From Thiomonas sp. (GTDB taxonomy: Bacteria; Pseudomonadota; Gammaproteobacteria; Burkholderiales; Burkholderiaceae_C), in NCBI GenBank assembly GCA_027311065.1, contig DAICZP010000073.1, positions 1 through 64,000 on the forward strand: 64,000 nt of DNA, read 5' to 3'. The translations under genes were made by a program, and so were the position numbers. The number at the start of each line of letters is the position of its first letter. Positions within the stretch are counted from its first letter, which is position 1. Of the stretch, positions 20,665 to 30,288 are shown piece after piece. The notes under the pieces are model-generated. The model was not told the DNA's origin and did no database searches. It saw only the letters and a list, made by a program, of their open reading frames with translations.

Positions 20665-22296
20665 ATGGCGATCCTGCGTCCCCCTCTGGACGGAATCCAC
20701 CCCGAAGGTCTCGGGCGCCAGCGCGAAGTGGAGGTACTGCAGATCCTCGCGAAGGGCCTTCCCGAGGACTACACGGTGTTCCATGGCGTCGAGTGGTCTT
20801 CCGTGAAGGATGGAGTGCAGTGGTTCGGCGAGATCGACGCGATCGTGCTTTGTCCGAATGCCAGCCTGGTGCTGCTGGAGATCAAGGCCGGCCCGGTCGA
20901 GGTCACGCCACAGGGCATTCACAAGCGCTACGGCGACCGGGTGAAGGACGTCGCGCAGCAGACCCGCGTGCAACACGCCGCCTTGCGTCAACGGCTCAAG
21001 GACGAACATATGCGCGTCCACGTCGCCCAGCTTCTGGTGCTGCCAGACCAGGATGTAGCGGGTGGCAGCGTGAGCTATCCGCGCGAGCGGATCGTCGATG
21101 CGGGGCAGATGCATGCACTGTGCGCACGTGTGTTGGCGGCCGTGCCGTATGCGCCGCCGGACGCTCCGACGGTGGCCAAGCTGATGCGCTTCCTCGACGA
21201 CATGTTCGCCCTCGCGCCGGACGTTTCGGCACGCGTGGAGTGGATCGATCGCAACGTCACGCGCCTGTACCAGGGCCTGGCGACCTGGGTCGGCCGCATC
21301 GCCGTGCCAGCCGGCCGTATTCGCATCGAGGCCACCGCGGGGTCGGGCAAGACGCAGCTGGCGTTGGGCTTGCTCACCCGGGCAGCCGACGCGGGGCGGC
21401 GGGCAGGCTATGTGTGCTTCAACCGTCCGCTGGCGCTGCACCTGCGGCAGTTGCTACCCGAGCAGGTGGAGGTGGCGACCTTCCACGAACTGGCAACTCG
21501 GCTTTGGCGCTCGAAACGCGGAGAGCCGGATTTCGGCGACGCGGGGCTGTTCGCGGGCATGGAGGCCCTGTACGTGCAGGAGCCCCGCAAGCCCGAATTC
21601 GACGTGCTGGTCATCGACGAGCTGCAGGACCTGGACGCCCAGTGGGTCGATGCGATGCTGCGCACCGTTCATCCGGGCGGCCAGGCCTACCTGCTCGGGG
21701 ACGAGGACCAGCGGCTGTTCGACGGCCGGATCTGCTGGAGCGACCCGGGGTGCGTGAGCCTTTCCTGCCCCGACAACTTCCGCAGCCCGCGCAACATCAC
21801 CGCCACGATCCGTGCTTTCGGGCTGGCGAGCAAGCCGATCGACGCACGTTGCCCGCTGGATGGGGACACGCCGGGCTTTTATGTCTGGAAGGATGACGAT
21901 CGGGCGGGCATGGCGAAAACCTCAGAGGTACTAAGTAGCTTGCTCAGCGAGGGCATTCGCCCCGAGGACATTGCGGTGCTGTCATTGCGCGGATTGGAGC
22001 GCTCGGAACTGCTCAAGCGAGACGAAATTGCGGGCCTTGCGCTGCGCAAGTTCGTCGGGTTCGATCGTCAGGGCAACGCGCTGTACAGCGACGGCGCCCT
22101 GCTCGCCGACACGGTGCATCGATTCAAGGGGCAGGCGGCACCGGTGGTGGTGGTTACGGAGATAGATTTCGAGGCTGTGAGCGATTTGATGCGGCGCAGG
22201 TTATTCGTGGCTTGGACGCGGGCGCAGTGGCGCCTGGAGTGCGTGATGAGCCCGACGTCTGAGAAGGCCTTGGCGGAGCGGCTTGGAAGGGAGTGA
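20665..22296 (+). CDS. NERD-domain UvrD-like helicase
   Basis: Predicted DNA-processing enzyme of 543 residues combining a nuclease-related (NERD) domain and a superfamily 1 helicase. The N-terminal WFGEIDAIVLCPNASLVLLEIKAG has the E-D...EIK pattern of NERD. Helicase motifs are Walker A ATAGSGKTQ near residue 223, Walker B VLVIDELQDLDAQ near 318, HRFKGQAAPVVVV and RRLFVAWTRAQWRL (motif VI). The start MAILRPPLDGIHP at 20665 follows GAGGAGA with seven bases of spacing. Such proteins often sit in defence islands, which fits the neighbours. Confidence 0.88.
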   Translation: MAILRPPLDGIHPEGLGRQREVEVLQILAKGLPEDYTVFHGVEWSSVKDGVQWFGEIDAIVLCPNASLVLLEIKAGPVEVTPQGIHKRYGDRVKDVAQQTRVQHAALRQRLKDEHMRVHVAQLLVLPDQDVAGGSVSYPRERIVDAGQMHALCARVLAAVPYAPPDAPTVAKLMRFLDDMFALAPDVSARVEWIDRNVTRLYQGLATWVGRIAVPAGRIRIEATAGSGKTQLALGLLTRAADAGRRAGYVCFNRPLALHLRQLLPEQVEVATFHELATRLWRSKRGEPDFGDAGLFAGMEALYVQEPRKPEFDVLVIDELQDLDAQWVDAMLRTVHPGGQAYLLGDEDQRLFDGRICWSDPGCVSLSCPDNFRSPRNITATIRAFGLASKPIDARCPLDGDTPGFYVWKDDDRAGMAKTSEVLSSLLSEGIRPEDIAVLSLRGLERSELLKRDEIAGLALRKFVGFDRQGNALYSDGALLADTVHRFKGQAAPVVVVTEIDFEAVSDLMRRRLFVAWTRAQWRLECVMSPTSEKALAERLGRE

Positions 22297-22472
22297 CTAT
22301 GGTCCCACCGGTCCTCGCTGGCAGTGCCTTTGACATGCAACCATCCCACGACACGTGATGAGCAGGTAGTAAGCGTCTGCGCTCTTTGTGATCGGTGGCC
22401 GGAATCAGGCTGTGGAGCCGCGCCTACGCCAAGCCCTCCTGTTCCATCCCGGCGGCGCCGGCCGCCGTGAGA

Positions 22473-23321
22473 TCAACGTAGGAAGGCGTCGATGGCGCGT
22501 AGGGCACGCCGCGCGCCGCAAGCCATCGCGATATCGCGCTTGGTCGGCGCCGTGGCATCTCTGGGGTTGATGCGAATGACCCGACCGTTGCGCTTGAGCA
22601 GCGTGTCGTGCATGAAATGCCGCACGGACGGAATAGCCGTTCCGGCGCCGATCTCGATCACAACCGGCCGCTCGACGCGGTCGAGCCAGTTTTCTAGTGT
22701 GCGCTGCTGCTGCGCCGCTCGGTCTTCGATCCAATCCCAATCGCCGAACATCAGCACATTGGGTCTGGCCAGCGCGCCGCAATGCGGGCAAAGTGGCGGC
22801 GCATTGCGCAGCTGGCACGCGTCCTCGTCGACCTCGGGCTCGAAGCCGTCGGCGGGCCAGATTTCCGCGCAGCACGGGCGGGTGCATTGCAGGTGATGGA
22901 TCGACCCATGGCACTCATGGATGCGAGCGGCGTCGAAACCGGCGCGCTGGAACTGGCCGTCGATATTGGACGTGAACACCGCGCAGCCGTGCAACGTTCG
23001 GGTGCCCCAGTCACGCAGGATGCTGAATCCCTCGTGCGGGACCGTCGCGCGGTACAGCGCCAGCCGGTGGCCGTAGAAGCCCCAGGCCAGCCGCGGGTCG
23101 CGTGCGAAGCTCTTGGGCGAGGCGATGGCATGGAAGTCGATGCCCGAGCGCGCCAGCGCCGGATAACTCTTCCAGAAGCCCTCTGTGCCCCGGAAGTCCG
23201 GCAGGCCCGAATCGACCCCCATTCCCGCGCCGGCAGCGACCACGATGGCGTCCGCCCCGCCGACCAACTCGGCCGCCTCGGCGGCGAGTGAATCGAGGTG
23301 TGTATCCGCATCGGCTTGCAT
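22473..23321 (-). CDS. Sir2-family NAD-dependent protein deacylase
   Basis: Single-domain sirtuin of 282 residues that would use NAD+ to remove acyl groups or, in defence settings, hydrolyse NAD+. The NAD-binding motif GAGMGVDSGLPDFRG lies near residues 31-45, then TSNIDGQFQRAGF, the catalytic histidine in HECHGSIHHLQC, and a zinc module with CTRPCC and CPHC. The start MQADADTHLD at 23321 is preceded by an AGGAC-like site. It is transcribed opposite the helicase (converging with it) and divergent from the DUF429 gene. No partner effector (TIR, HerA) is adjacent. Confidence 0.88.
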   Translation of the reverse strand: MQADADTHLDSLAAEAAELVGGADAIVVAAGAGMGVDSGLPDFRGTEGFWKSYPALARSGIDFHAIASPKSFARDPRLAWGFYGHRLALYRATVPHEGFSILRDWGTRTLHGCAVFTSNIDGQFQRAGFDAARIHECHGSIHHLQCTRPCCAEIWPADGFEPEVDEDACQLRNAPPLCPHCGALARPNVLMFGDWDWIEDRAAQQQRTLENWLDRVERPVVIEIGAGTAIPSVRHFMHDTLLKRNGRVIRINPRDATAPTKRDIAMACGARRALRAIDAFLR

Positions 23322-23439
23322 TTCTGAGTCCTGTCCCACCACGGTGCTCCTGCGGAGTTCAATGCACGAGAATCGCAGCATAGATTAGGGCCGTCTCTTA
23401 AAGAGCGGGTGGCGCAACCGCTGATCGTCAGAGAGAAGA

Positions 23440-24156
23440 ATGATCCTTGTAGGCGTAGACGGATGTCGTGCCGGGTGGGTGGCCATCGGCGATGTGGACG
23501 GAGCCATGTCGCTGTCTCTGTTCCCCGACTTCGATGCGCTGCTCGAAAGCTGGGTGCATGCTGACCGCATCATGGTCGATGTGCCCATAGGTCTCCCACG
23601 CCGAGCGCGGCCATCGCGGACCTGCGATGCGATGGCGAGACGTGCATTAGGCCGGCGCGCCTCGAGTGTTTTTACCCCGCCATGCAGACGCGCAGCGGCC
23701 GCCGACTCGGTGGCGGAGGCTCGTCGAGAGAACGTTCGAGAAGTCGGGCGCAGTCTCTCGGCGCAGGCGTGGGGGATTTGCCGCAAGATCGTCGAGGTCG
23801 ATAAGGCGCTCCGGCGCGACGACGAGGCGCGCCGCCGCGTATTCGAGGTTCACCCGGAGCTTTGCTTCTGGTCTCTGGCGGGGCACCTGCCCATGATGCA
23901 CGCCAAGCGAGGCATGGCCGGCAGGCAAGAGCGCTTGGATCTGCTGAACCGGTGGGAGCCAGACAGTGCTCGTATCGTCGCCGACGCCTCCAGCCGCTAC
24001 CTTCGCCGTGATCTGCAAGTCGACGATGTTCTCGACGCACTGGTGGCGCTCGTCACGGCGCGGGCGGCGAATCATCAGCTTCGTTCATTCCCCAAGGTTC
24101 CTGAATTCGACGACCAGGGCTTGCCCATGCGTATGGTGTACCGCGAAGGCCCCTGA
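23440..24156 (+). CDS. DUF429 domain-containing protein (RNase H-like fold)
   Basis: A 238-residue member of the DUF429 family, predicted from fold comparisons to be an RNase H-like nuclease. The start MILVGVDGCRAGWVAI gives the first acidic strand (D8), MVDVPIGLP is the second acidic strand, and VFEVHPELCFW and VDDVLDALVALVTA complete the conserved acidic positions. An AGAGAGAAG stretch precedes the ATG. It lies between sir2 and a large nuclease-helicase. Activity is unproven in most members. Confidence 0.85.
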   Translation: MILVGVDGCRAGWVAIGDVDGAMSLSLFPDFDALLESWVHADRIMVDVPIGLPRRARPSRTCDAMARRALGRRASSVFTPPCRRAAAADSVAEARRENVREVGRSLSAQAWGICRKIVEVDKALRRDDEARRRVFEVHPELCFWSLAGHLPMMHAKRGMAGRQERLDLLNRWEPDSARIVADASSRYLRRDLQVDDVLDALVALVTARAANHQLRSFPKVPEFDDQGLPMRMVYREGP

Positions 24157-24338
24157 CGTGCGACCGATGGAGGCGTCAACCAAGCCTGACGAGAGAACCG
24201 GGGCGGCTTGGGACATCGAGGGGGCCCTTGCTGCCGTCGTCCTGGGCCGACCGGCACGCAGCGGGCCTGGTCGGCGCCCGGAGTTGCTGCGCTAGCATCA
24301 GGGACACAATAAATTGAACAAGAAGCAAGGCTCGCTCA

Positions 24339-27300
24339 ATGCAACGCACTGCGGAAGGCAGGCGCTTTTCGGCGTCCGACTTGGTCAACTTTGCTGCCTG
24401 CAAGCACCTGACCCATCTTGACCTTCTCAACCTCGAGGCCCCCTTGCCCAAGGCGGACGACACCGAGGAGATGGTGCTCATCCAGGACAAGGGTTTCGCA
24501 CACGAGAGCCGATACTGGCAGCATCTTCACGATGATCATCCTGGCGCAATCGACCTGAGCAGTGATGCCCAGAGTGATGAAAATCGCGATGAAGCCACTC
24601 GTCGTGCCCTTCGGAGCGGTGCCGAAGTGGTGTTTCAGGGCACCTTCCTGGAATCACCCTGGGTGGGACATGCGGACTTCCTCATTAGGGTCGGCCGTCC
24701 GTCGAGTCTCGGCGCCTTCGGCTATGAAGTCGCCGACACCAAGCTCGCGCGGAGCAGCCGCGCCAAGTTCCTGATTCAGCTTTGCTTCTACTCCGAACTT
24801 CTCGCCGGCGCGCAGGGGCTCATGCCCGAGCACATGCACGTTGTCCTCGGCGATGGGCGACAGGAGACTTTTCGAGTTGCCGACTATCTGCGCTACTACC
24901 GGCGCTTGAAGAACCGCTTCCTCCAGTGGGTGGATAGCAGGCATCACGACAGTGCGCCCGAGCGAGTGGAGCGCTGCTCGTCCTGCCGGTGGCGAGATCT
25001 GTGCCATGAGCGCTGGGAGGCCGAGGATCATCTGAACCGCGTCGCGAACATTTCCCGCACGCAGATCACGCGGCTTCATGCGGCCGGCATCCAAACCGCC
25101 AGGCAACTGAGCGAGGTCCCTGATGACACCGTGATCGCTCGGGTGCAGCCAGAGACCTTGCGAAGACTGGTTCAACAGGCTCGTCTCCAACGGATTTCCA
25201 GGCAGCGAGGTGAGCCGGTCTTCGAACTACTGCCCGCCGCGGAGGGCCGCGGTTTCGCGCGGCTCCCCGATCCGAACGAGGGAGACTTGTTCTTCGACAT
25301 GGAGGGCGACCCCTTGGAAGACGGGGGGCTGGAATATCTCTTCGGTCTCTACCTGTTCGAGGATGGCCAGCCAAGCTTTCGAGCCTTCTGGGCGCACTCA
25401 CGCGACGAGGAGCGAAGGGCCTTCGAGGCTTTCATCGACTTCGTGGCCGCGCATCTTCGCCAGTACCCGCGGGCGCACATCTATCACTACGCGCCCTACG
25501 AGCCCTCGGCGCTCAAGCGCCTCATGGCGCTGCACGGCACGCGCGAGGCCGAGGTCGATGCTCTCCTGCGACAACACAAGCTCGTGGATTTGTATGCCGT
25601 CGTTCGTGAGGGTTTGCGAGTTGGCGAGGACAGCTACTCCATCAAAGCCCTGGAGCGCTTCTACAGCAGCAAGCAGCGAGAGAGCGATGTCAAGACAGCT
25701 GGCGCAAGCGTGGTCTTCTACGAGCGTTGGAAGGACACCCAGGATACATCGCTGCTTGAAGCCATCGAGCGCTACAACGAGGACGACGTGCGAAGCACCT
25801 ACGAGCTTCGCCAATGGTTGCTGTCGCTGAGACCGAAGGGATCAGGTGGGGCCGCTGCCGAGGTATCAGGCGAGCCCCAAGCGCTCGAGCCGCTATCGGA
25901 AAAGGCCCTGATGGCGGCTGCCCGGATGGAGGACTTTCGGCAACGGCTCGTCGGCGGACTTCCCGCGGATCGGCTCAGCTGGACGACCGACCATCGCCTG
26001 CGTGAGCTCCTGTACTACCTGCTGAACTTCCATCGACGCGCAGACAAGCCCGTCTGGTGGGCCTTGTTTGCGCGCCAGGAGGCTTCCTACGAGGAGTTGC
26101 TGGACGATCTGGAGGTGCTGACAGGTCTCGAGCAAAGCCGGCCGCCTGACTACAGCGTCGATGGCGGGCCTCGGTACAGCTACAGGTTCCCCCCGCAGGA
26201 GACCAAGCTCAAGACGGGCGACCACTGCGTGCTCGTCGATAGCCTGAAAGAAGTCTTCGACCTGGTCGTGGACGAGGAAACTCGCGAGGTCACGTTCCTT
26301 TTCTCGTCCCACGACGAGTTGCCGCGTAGCGGCTTGGCCCTGAGCTCAGGGAAACCCATCGTCACTACCGTCATCGTCTCAGCGATAGAGCGCTTCGTCG
26401 AGTCCTATCTCAAGGGCGCCGAGCGCTACAAAGCCGGGCTGAGTTTCTTGCGGCGCGAGGTGCCGCTGGTCGCGGGCGTAGCCCCCGGGGCGCCGTTGCT
26501 CGCTGCCGACGAGGACTTGCTCGCGGGCTCGATCCGCACCGTCCTCGGCTTGCAGGAAAGCTACCTGTTCATCCAGGGCCCACCGGGGGCCGGCAAGACG
26601 TTCACGGGCTCGCACGTCATTGCTGAGCTGCTTCGTCAAGGCAAGCGCGTGGCCGTGTCCTCGAACAGTCACAAGGCCATCAACAACCTGCTTGCGGCGG
26701 TGGAGCGTGTCGCCAAGGAAAGCGACCTGACGTTTCGGGGTGCCAAGAAATCCACGTCGGAGGACTCCTGCATCGGTGGCGCCTTCATCGTGGATATCTT
26801 CTCGGCCAAAGGCCTCGGGGAGATTCAGGACGAATTCCAGCTCATCGCTGGAACGGCGTGGTTGTTCGCTTCGAGCAACTTCACCCAGCGGTTCGATTAC
26901 CTCTTTGTCGATGAAGCCGGCCAGGTCTCGCTCGCCAACCTGGTGGCGATGTCCACATGCGCCCATAACGTGGTTCTGCTCGGCGATCAGATGCAGTTGG
27001 GGCAGCCGATTCAGGGCGTGCATCCTGGCGAGTCCGGGCAATCGGCGCTGGAGTACCTGCTGCAGGGCGAAGCGACCATTCCCGAGGACAGGGGCATCTT
27101 CCTCAACAAGACGTGGAGGATGCATCCTGACGTCTGTCGCTTTATTTCCGAGGCGGTCTACGCCGGTCGCCTGGAGCCCGAGGTGACCACAGCCACGCAG
27201 CGACTTGTCCTCTCTGGCGCACATCACCCTGCGATCCGACCTACCGGTATCTCCTTCATCGCCGTCGACCATGACGGCTGTTCGCAACGCAGTGATGTCG

Positions 27301-27716
27301 AGGCGGAACTCATTCAACAGCTCTTCGACGAGTTGCTGGCGCAGAAGTATGTCGACCGAAAGGGTGTGCAGCGACCCATGACGCTCGAGAGCATCCTGGT
27401 CGTGGCCCCCTACAACCAGCAGGTCAACCGCCTGCGCGCGGTGTTGCCCGCCGGGGCGCGCGTGGGAACCGTGGATAAGTTCCAGGGACAGGAGGCGGAG
27501 GCTGTTCTGGTTTCGATGACCACGTCCAGCGGAGAGTACCTGCCGAGGGATATCGAATTTCTGTACAGCAAGAACCGGCTCAATGTCGCGATCTCCCGCG
27601 CGAGATGCTGGTCGGGTGTCGTCGCCAACCCGAGGCTTCTCGACGTGCGGGTTGAGAACCCGGCACAGATGGGGCTGGTCAACACCCTTTGCTGGGTGGA
27701 GGAGTACGCCGGATAG
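24339..27716 (+). CDS. TM0106-type RecB-like nuclease fused to RNase H-like and SF1B helicase domains
   Basis: Large (1125 aa) predicted nucleic-acid-processing enzyme. Residues 10-230 are a RecB/Cas4-like nuclease with a probable four-cysteine iron-sulfur cluster: C21 in FAACKHL and C213, C216, C222 in CSSCRWRDLC. From about residue 318, FFDMEGDPLEDGG and YHYAPYEPSALKRL form an RNase H-like exonuclease domain. The C-terminal half is an SF1B helicase with Walker A GPPGAGKTF near 747, DEAGQ near 858 and NVAISRARCW near 1080. It starts a run of same-strand genes reaching mcrC with a 94-base gap before the next gene, suggesting a joint role in processing foreign DNA. Confidence 0.87.
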   Translation: MQRTAEGRRFSASDLVNFAACKHLTHLDLLNLEAPLPKADDTEEMVLIQDKGFAHESRYWQHLHDDHPGAIDLSSDAQSDENRDEATRRALRSGAEVVFQGTFLESPWVGHADFLIRVGRPSSLGAFGYEVADTKLARSSRAKFLIQLCFYSELLAGAQGLMPEHMHVVLGDGRQETFRVADYLRYYRRLKNRFLQWVDSRHHDSAPERVERCSSCRWRDLCHERWEAEDHLNRVANISRTQITRLHAAGIQTARQLSEVPDDTVIARVQPETLRRLVQQARLQRISRQRGEPVFELLPAAEGRGFARLPDPNEGDLFFDMEGDPLEDGGLEYLFGLYLFEDGQPSFRAFWAHSRDEERRAFEAFIDFVAAHLRQYPRAHIYHYAPYEPSALKRLMALHGTREAEVDALLRQHKLVDLYAVVREGLRVGEDSYSIKALERFYSSKQRESDVKTAGASVVFYERWKDTQDTSLLEAIERYNEDDVRSTYELRQWLLSLRPKGSGGAAAEVSGEPQALEPLSEKALMAAARMEDFRQRLVGGLPADRLSWTTDHRLRELLYYLLNFHRRADKPVWWALFARQEASYEELLDDLEVLTGLEQSRPPDYSVDGGPRYSYRFPPQETKLKTGDHCVLVDSLKEVFDLVVDEETREVTFLFSSHDELPRSGLALSSGKPIVTTVIVSAIERFVESYLKGAERYKAGLSFLRREVPLVAGVAPGAPLLAADEDLLAGSIRTVLGLQESYLFIQGPPGAGKTFTGSHVIAELLRQGKRVAVSSNSHKAINNLLAAVERVAKESDLTFRGAKKSTSEDSCIGGAFIVDIFSAKGLGEIQDEFQLIAGTAWLFASSNFTQRFDYLFVDEAGQVSLANLVAMSTCAHNVVLLGDQMQLGQPIQGVHPGESGQSALEYLLQGEATIPEDRGIFLNKTWRMHPDVCRFISEAVYAGRLEPEVTTATQRLVLSGAHHPAIRPTGISFIAVDHDGCSQRSDVEAELIQQLFDELLAQKYVDRKGVQRPMTLESILVVAPYNQQVNRLRAVLPAGARVGTVDKFQGQEAEAVLVSMTTSSGEYLPRDIEFLYSKNRLNVAISRARCWSGVVANPRLLDVRVENPAQMGLVNTLCWVEEYAG

Positions 27717-27810
27717 TCGATCGGCTGCACACAGCCGTCGAAACCTCGAACTGGTGAGCACCCACCCGTTCGCTGGAGATCATGAATGGTGCTCCCAACC
27801 TGTGAGCCAA

Positions 27811-28125
27811 ATGTCAGAAGAATTCGTGAAGATCCCGTACTACGTCGAGGCCGACGGTTCCAAGACTCACTTCCTTCCCAAGCTTCGCCAAAAGAAGGGT
27901 GGCTATCGGATTGGAGAAAAGGGCAAGGAGCAAGTTGTTGCCGACTACTGGGAGGCACTCGACCAGATCTGTGCGATGCACGCTCCGAAATTCCGAAGGA
28001 CGAATGCGGCCGGCAACTCTGGCCTCGTTACTTGCAATCCGGGCCAAGTCGAGGAAGTCAGCAGGGCTGCGATCGAGGAACAACTCGCGCGGGTGATGGA
28101 TGGGTCGGGCGAGGAGCAGGCATGA
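27811..28125 (+). CDS. Small protein of unknown function, paralogue A
   Basis: Unrecognised 104-residue soluble protein beginning MSEEFVKIPYYVEADGSKT. It is clearly paralogous to the next gene: both share EFVK(I/V)P(Y/F)Y.EADG(S/T)KT, KGGY.IG, DYW(E/D)ALD, P(K/R)FRR.N..GN.G.VTC.PG and VEEVSRA. The ATG at 27811 was chosen because it begins this shared block; the frame is open further upstream inside the preceding helicase gene. Its stop overlaps the start of paralogue B (ATGA). The position directly before mcrBC implies a role in that system, possibly as adaptor or specificity subunits, which is inference. Confidence 0.72.
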   Translation: MSEEFVKIPYYVEADGSKTHFLPKLRQKKGGYRIGEKGKEQVVADYWEALDQICAMHAPKFRRTNAAGNSGLVTCNPGQVEEVSRAAIEEQLARVMDGSGEEQA

Positions 28126-28418
28126 GCACGGAATTCGTCAAGGTTCCCTTTTACCGAGAGGCGGACGGCACAAAGACATTCTTCTTTCCGGAATGCCGAC
28201 TCAAAGGTGGTTACGAGATTGGCCAGCGCGGCAACGACAAGGAGCGCTACATCCAGGACTATTGGGATGCTCTCGACAAGCTTATGGCGATGGACGTTCC
28301 GCGATTCCGGCGGCGCAACACGAACGGAAACGCTGGAACAGTGACGTGCCGCCCTGGCGACGTCGAGGAGGTCAGCCGGGCGTCTCTCGCAACGATGTTG
28401 ACGGCCATCAGCGGTTAG
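28122..28418 (+). CDS. Small protein of unknown function, paralogue B
   Basis: A 98-residue protein, MSTEFVKVPFYREADGTKT, homologous over nearly its whole length to the preceding gene and overlapping it by four bases, so the two are translationally coupled and arose by tandem duplication. Conserved blocks include KGGYEIGQRG, YIQDYWDALDKL, PRFRRRN and GTVTCRPGDVEEVSRA. There is no transmembrane segment or obvious nuclease motif. It ends a few bases before the mcrB-like gene. Keeping two diverged copies side by side suggests a heterodimer or two related binding specificities. Confidence 0.72.
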   Translation: MSTEFVKVPFYREADGTKTFFFPECRLKGGYEIGQRGNDKERYIQDYWDALDKLMAMDVPRFRRRNTNGNAGTVTCRPGDVEEVSRASLATMLTAISG

Positions 28419-28425
28419 AAGCGTG

Positions 28426-30285
28426 ATGTCGTCACCCGTTGATTGGCGCGGGGCAAAGGCCCTCTTCGATGCGAACTTCATCTTTCGGAAGCCCGAATCC
28501 GAGCCCGGCGATCGCTGGTACCGAAAGGATGCCAATGGCCCCTACCTCTGGACGATGGAGCGAGGTGGATCTGTTCTAGTCGGACTCGAGGAGCCACTTG
28601 GTGGCTCGCCAGAGGGCGTTGCAGTAGAGCGAGAGAATCTCTTCTCGACCCCGGGGTTGCACTGCTATCGCATCGACTCGATGGCTGCACTTGAATGGCT
28701 GGTGTCCGCGTTCCGGAAAGCCCCTGCAGTCAAGGCTCCCGAAAGCGAGCCTCAGTCTACGTCGGCTTCCGGAACTGGCCCCTCAAAGGAGAATCCAACG
28801 ATGGCCTCGAACATCATCCTCTATGGACCACCGGGAACAGGCAAGACGTACGCAACAGCGAGCCATGCCGTACTCCTCTGTGACGGCGCGTTGCCAGGCG
28901 CAGGCGACCAAAACGCCATCCGCAGTCGCTTTGAGGAACTTCGCCAAGCAGGCCGAATTTCCTTTGTGACCTTTCACCAATCCTTCGGCTACGAAGAGTT
29001 TGTCGAGGGGCTACGCCCACACGTGAGTGACGCAGGCCAAGTCGTCTACAGCGTGCGCCCAGGGGTGTTCAAGAGCGCATGCGCTTCCGCACTGCTCCGA
29101 AGCCCGAGTTCCCCAGGGATCAGCGGGAAGCCCCTACGTGAGCGCAAGGTCTTCAAGATGTCGCTCGGCGCCTCGTGGAGCGACGAGGGAACCAAGGTTT
29201 TCGATTACTGCCTCAAGAACAGCTGCATCCTTCTTGGCTGGGGTGGAGACATCGACTTCTCAGACTGCGACACTCGAGAGGCGATCGAGCGAAAGCTGAA
29301 GCAGGAGGCGCCAGACATCGAAAAGCCCGGATCGCACCTCCGCTTTGTCGACTGCTTCAAGCGCGAGATGAAGATTGGCGACCTAGTCATGGTTTCCTAT
29401 GGAAATTCGAAGTTCCGCGGCATCGCGGAGGTTGCCGACGACTACGAATTCGCCGAGGACGCTCCTTTCCATCAGATGCGTCGGGTGCGCTGGCTCGCTA
29501 CTTCCGCCGATGGTTGGTCCGCATCCGATCTCTACGAGAAGGCCGTTGTGATGTCGACGCTGTATGTACTTGGCGCCGACAACATCAACTGGGAGACGCT
29601 CCAGGGGATTGTTGGCGTGCCGGAGCCAGCGCAAGGCGCACAGCAGCATGTCATCATCATCGACGAGATCAACCGCGCCAACATCTCCAAGGTCTTCGGC
29701 GAACTCATCACGCTCATCGAACCCGACAAGCGAGCGGGCGCGCCGAACGCCGTGACGGTGAGACTGCCCTACTCCGGTGAGGACTTCAGCGTCCCGTCCA
29801 ACCTGCACATCATCGGGACGATGAACACCGCGGACAGATCCATCGCGCTGCTCGACACGGCCCTTCGTCGGCGCTTCGACTTCGTGGAAGTGATGCCGGA
29901 CCCGGCGCTCTTGCGTGGGGTCGAGATCGAGGGCGTCGATTTGGAGCAACTGCTGCGCGCGCTCAACGAGCGTATTGAAGTCCTCTACGACCGGGACCAC
30001 ACGATTGGGCACGCCTACTTTCTGGGGGTGACGACCCTGTCTGATTTGGAGGCGGTGTTCCGAAGGAAGGTCCTTCCTCTGCTGCAGGAGTACTTCTTCG
30101 AGAACTGGGCCAAGGTGCGCCGTGTGCTCAGCGACCGCGGAGACGGAGACTTCATCCGCAGAGTCATCAGGCCAGCCCTTGCCGTGGACGACGACGATGG
30201 CGATCAGGGCGAGCCGACCTTCGTCTACTCCGTGAACCCCGCGACGTTTCCGGTCCAAGCGTATCAACGTATATACGCGGGCTAG
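28426..30285 (+). CDS. mcrB: McrB-like AAA+ GTPase with inserted EVE-like domain
   Basis: Motor subunit of a type IV, McrBC-like modification-dependent restriction system, 619 residues. Residues 1-100 form an unassigned N-terminal domain (WYRKDANGPYLWTMERGG) that may recognise DNA. Walker A YGPPGTGKTYA lies at about 132-142. An EVE/PUA-like segment (about 243-360; FKMSLGASWSDEG, then GDLVMVSYGNSKFRGIAEVA) is inserted before Walker B VIIIDEINRANISK at about 409. The McrB signature MNTADRSIALLD follows. A GTG three bases earlier is an alternative start. Three bases separate it from mcrC. EVE domains commonly bind modified bases, so the insertion may sense modified DNA. Confidence 0.85.
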   Translation: MSSPVDWRGAKALFDANFIFRKPESEPGDRWYRKDANGPYLWTMERGGSVLVGLEEPLGGSPEGVAVERENLFSTPGLHCYRIDSMAALEWLVSAFRKAPAVKAPESEPQSTSASGTGPSKENPTMASNIILYGPPGTGKTYATASHAVLLCDGALPGAGDQNAIRSRFEELRQAGRISFVTFHQSFGYEEFVEGLRPHVSDAGQVVYSVRPGVFKSACASALLRSPSSPGISGKPLRERKVFKMSLGASWSDEGTKVFDYCLKNSCILLGWGGDIDFSDCDTREAIERKLKQEAPDIEKPGSHLRFVDCFKREMKIGDLVMVSYGNSKFRGIAEVADDYEFAEDAPFHQMRRVRWLATSADGWSASDLYEKAVVMSTLYVLGADNINWETLQGIVGVPEPAQGAQQHVIIIDEINRANISKVFGELITLIEPDKRAGAPNAVTVRLPYSGEDFSVPSNLHIIGTMNTADRSIALLDTALRRRFDFVEVMPDPALLRGVEIEGVDLEQLLRALNERIEVLYDRDHTIGHAYFLGVTTLSDLEAVFRRKVLPLLQEYFFENWAKVRRVLSDRGDGDFIRRVIRPALAVDDDDGDQGEPTFVYSVNPATFPVQAYQRIYAG

Positions 30286-30288
30286 CCG

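Noticed and set aside
22473..23321. Sir2 gene as part of a Thoeris or Sir2-HerA system
   Set aside because: No TIR, HerA or Argonaute gene is adjacent and the protein has only the sirtuin domain.
26379..27761. 460-codon minus-strand open frame opposite the nuclease-helicase
   Set aside because: Antisense to conserved helicase motifs; no recognisable protein family.
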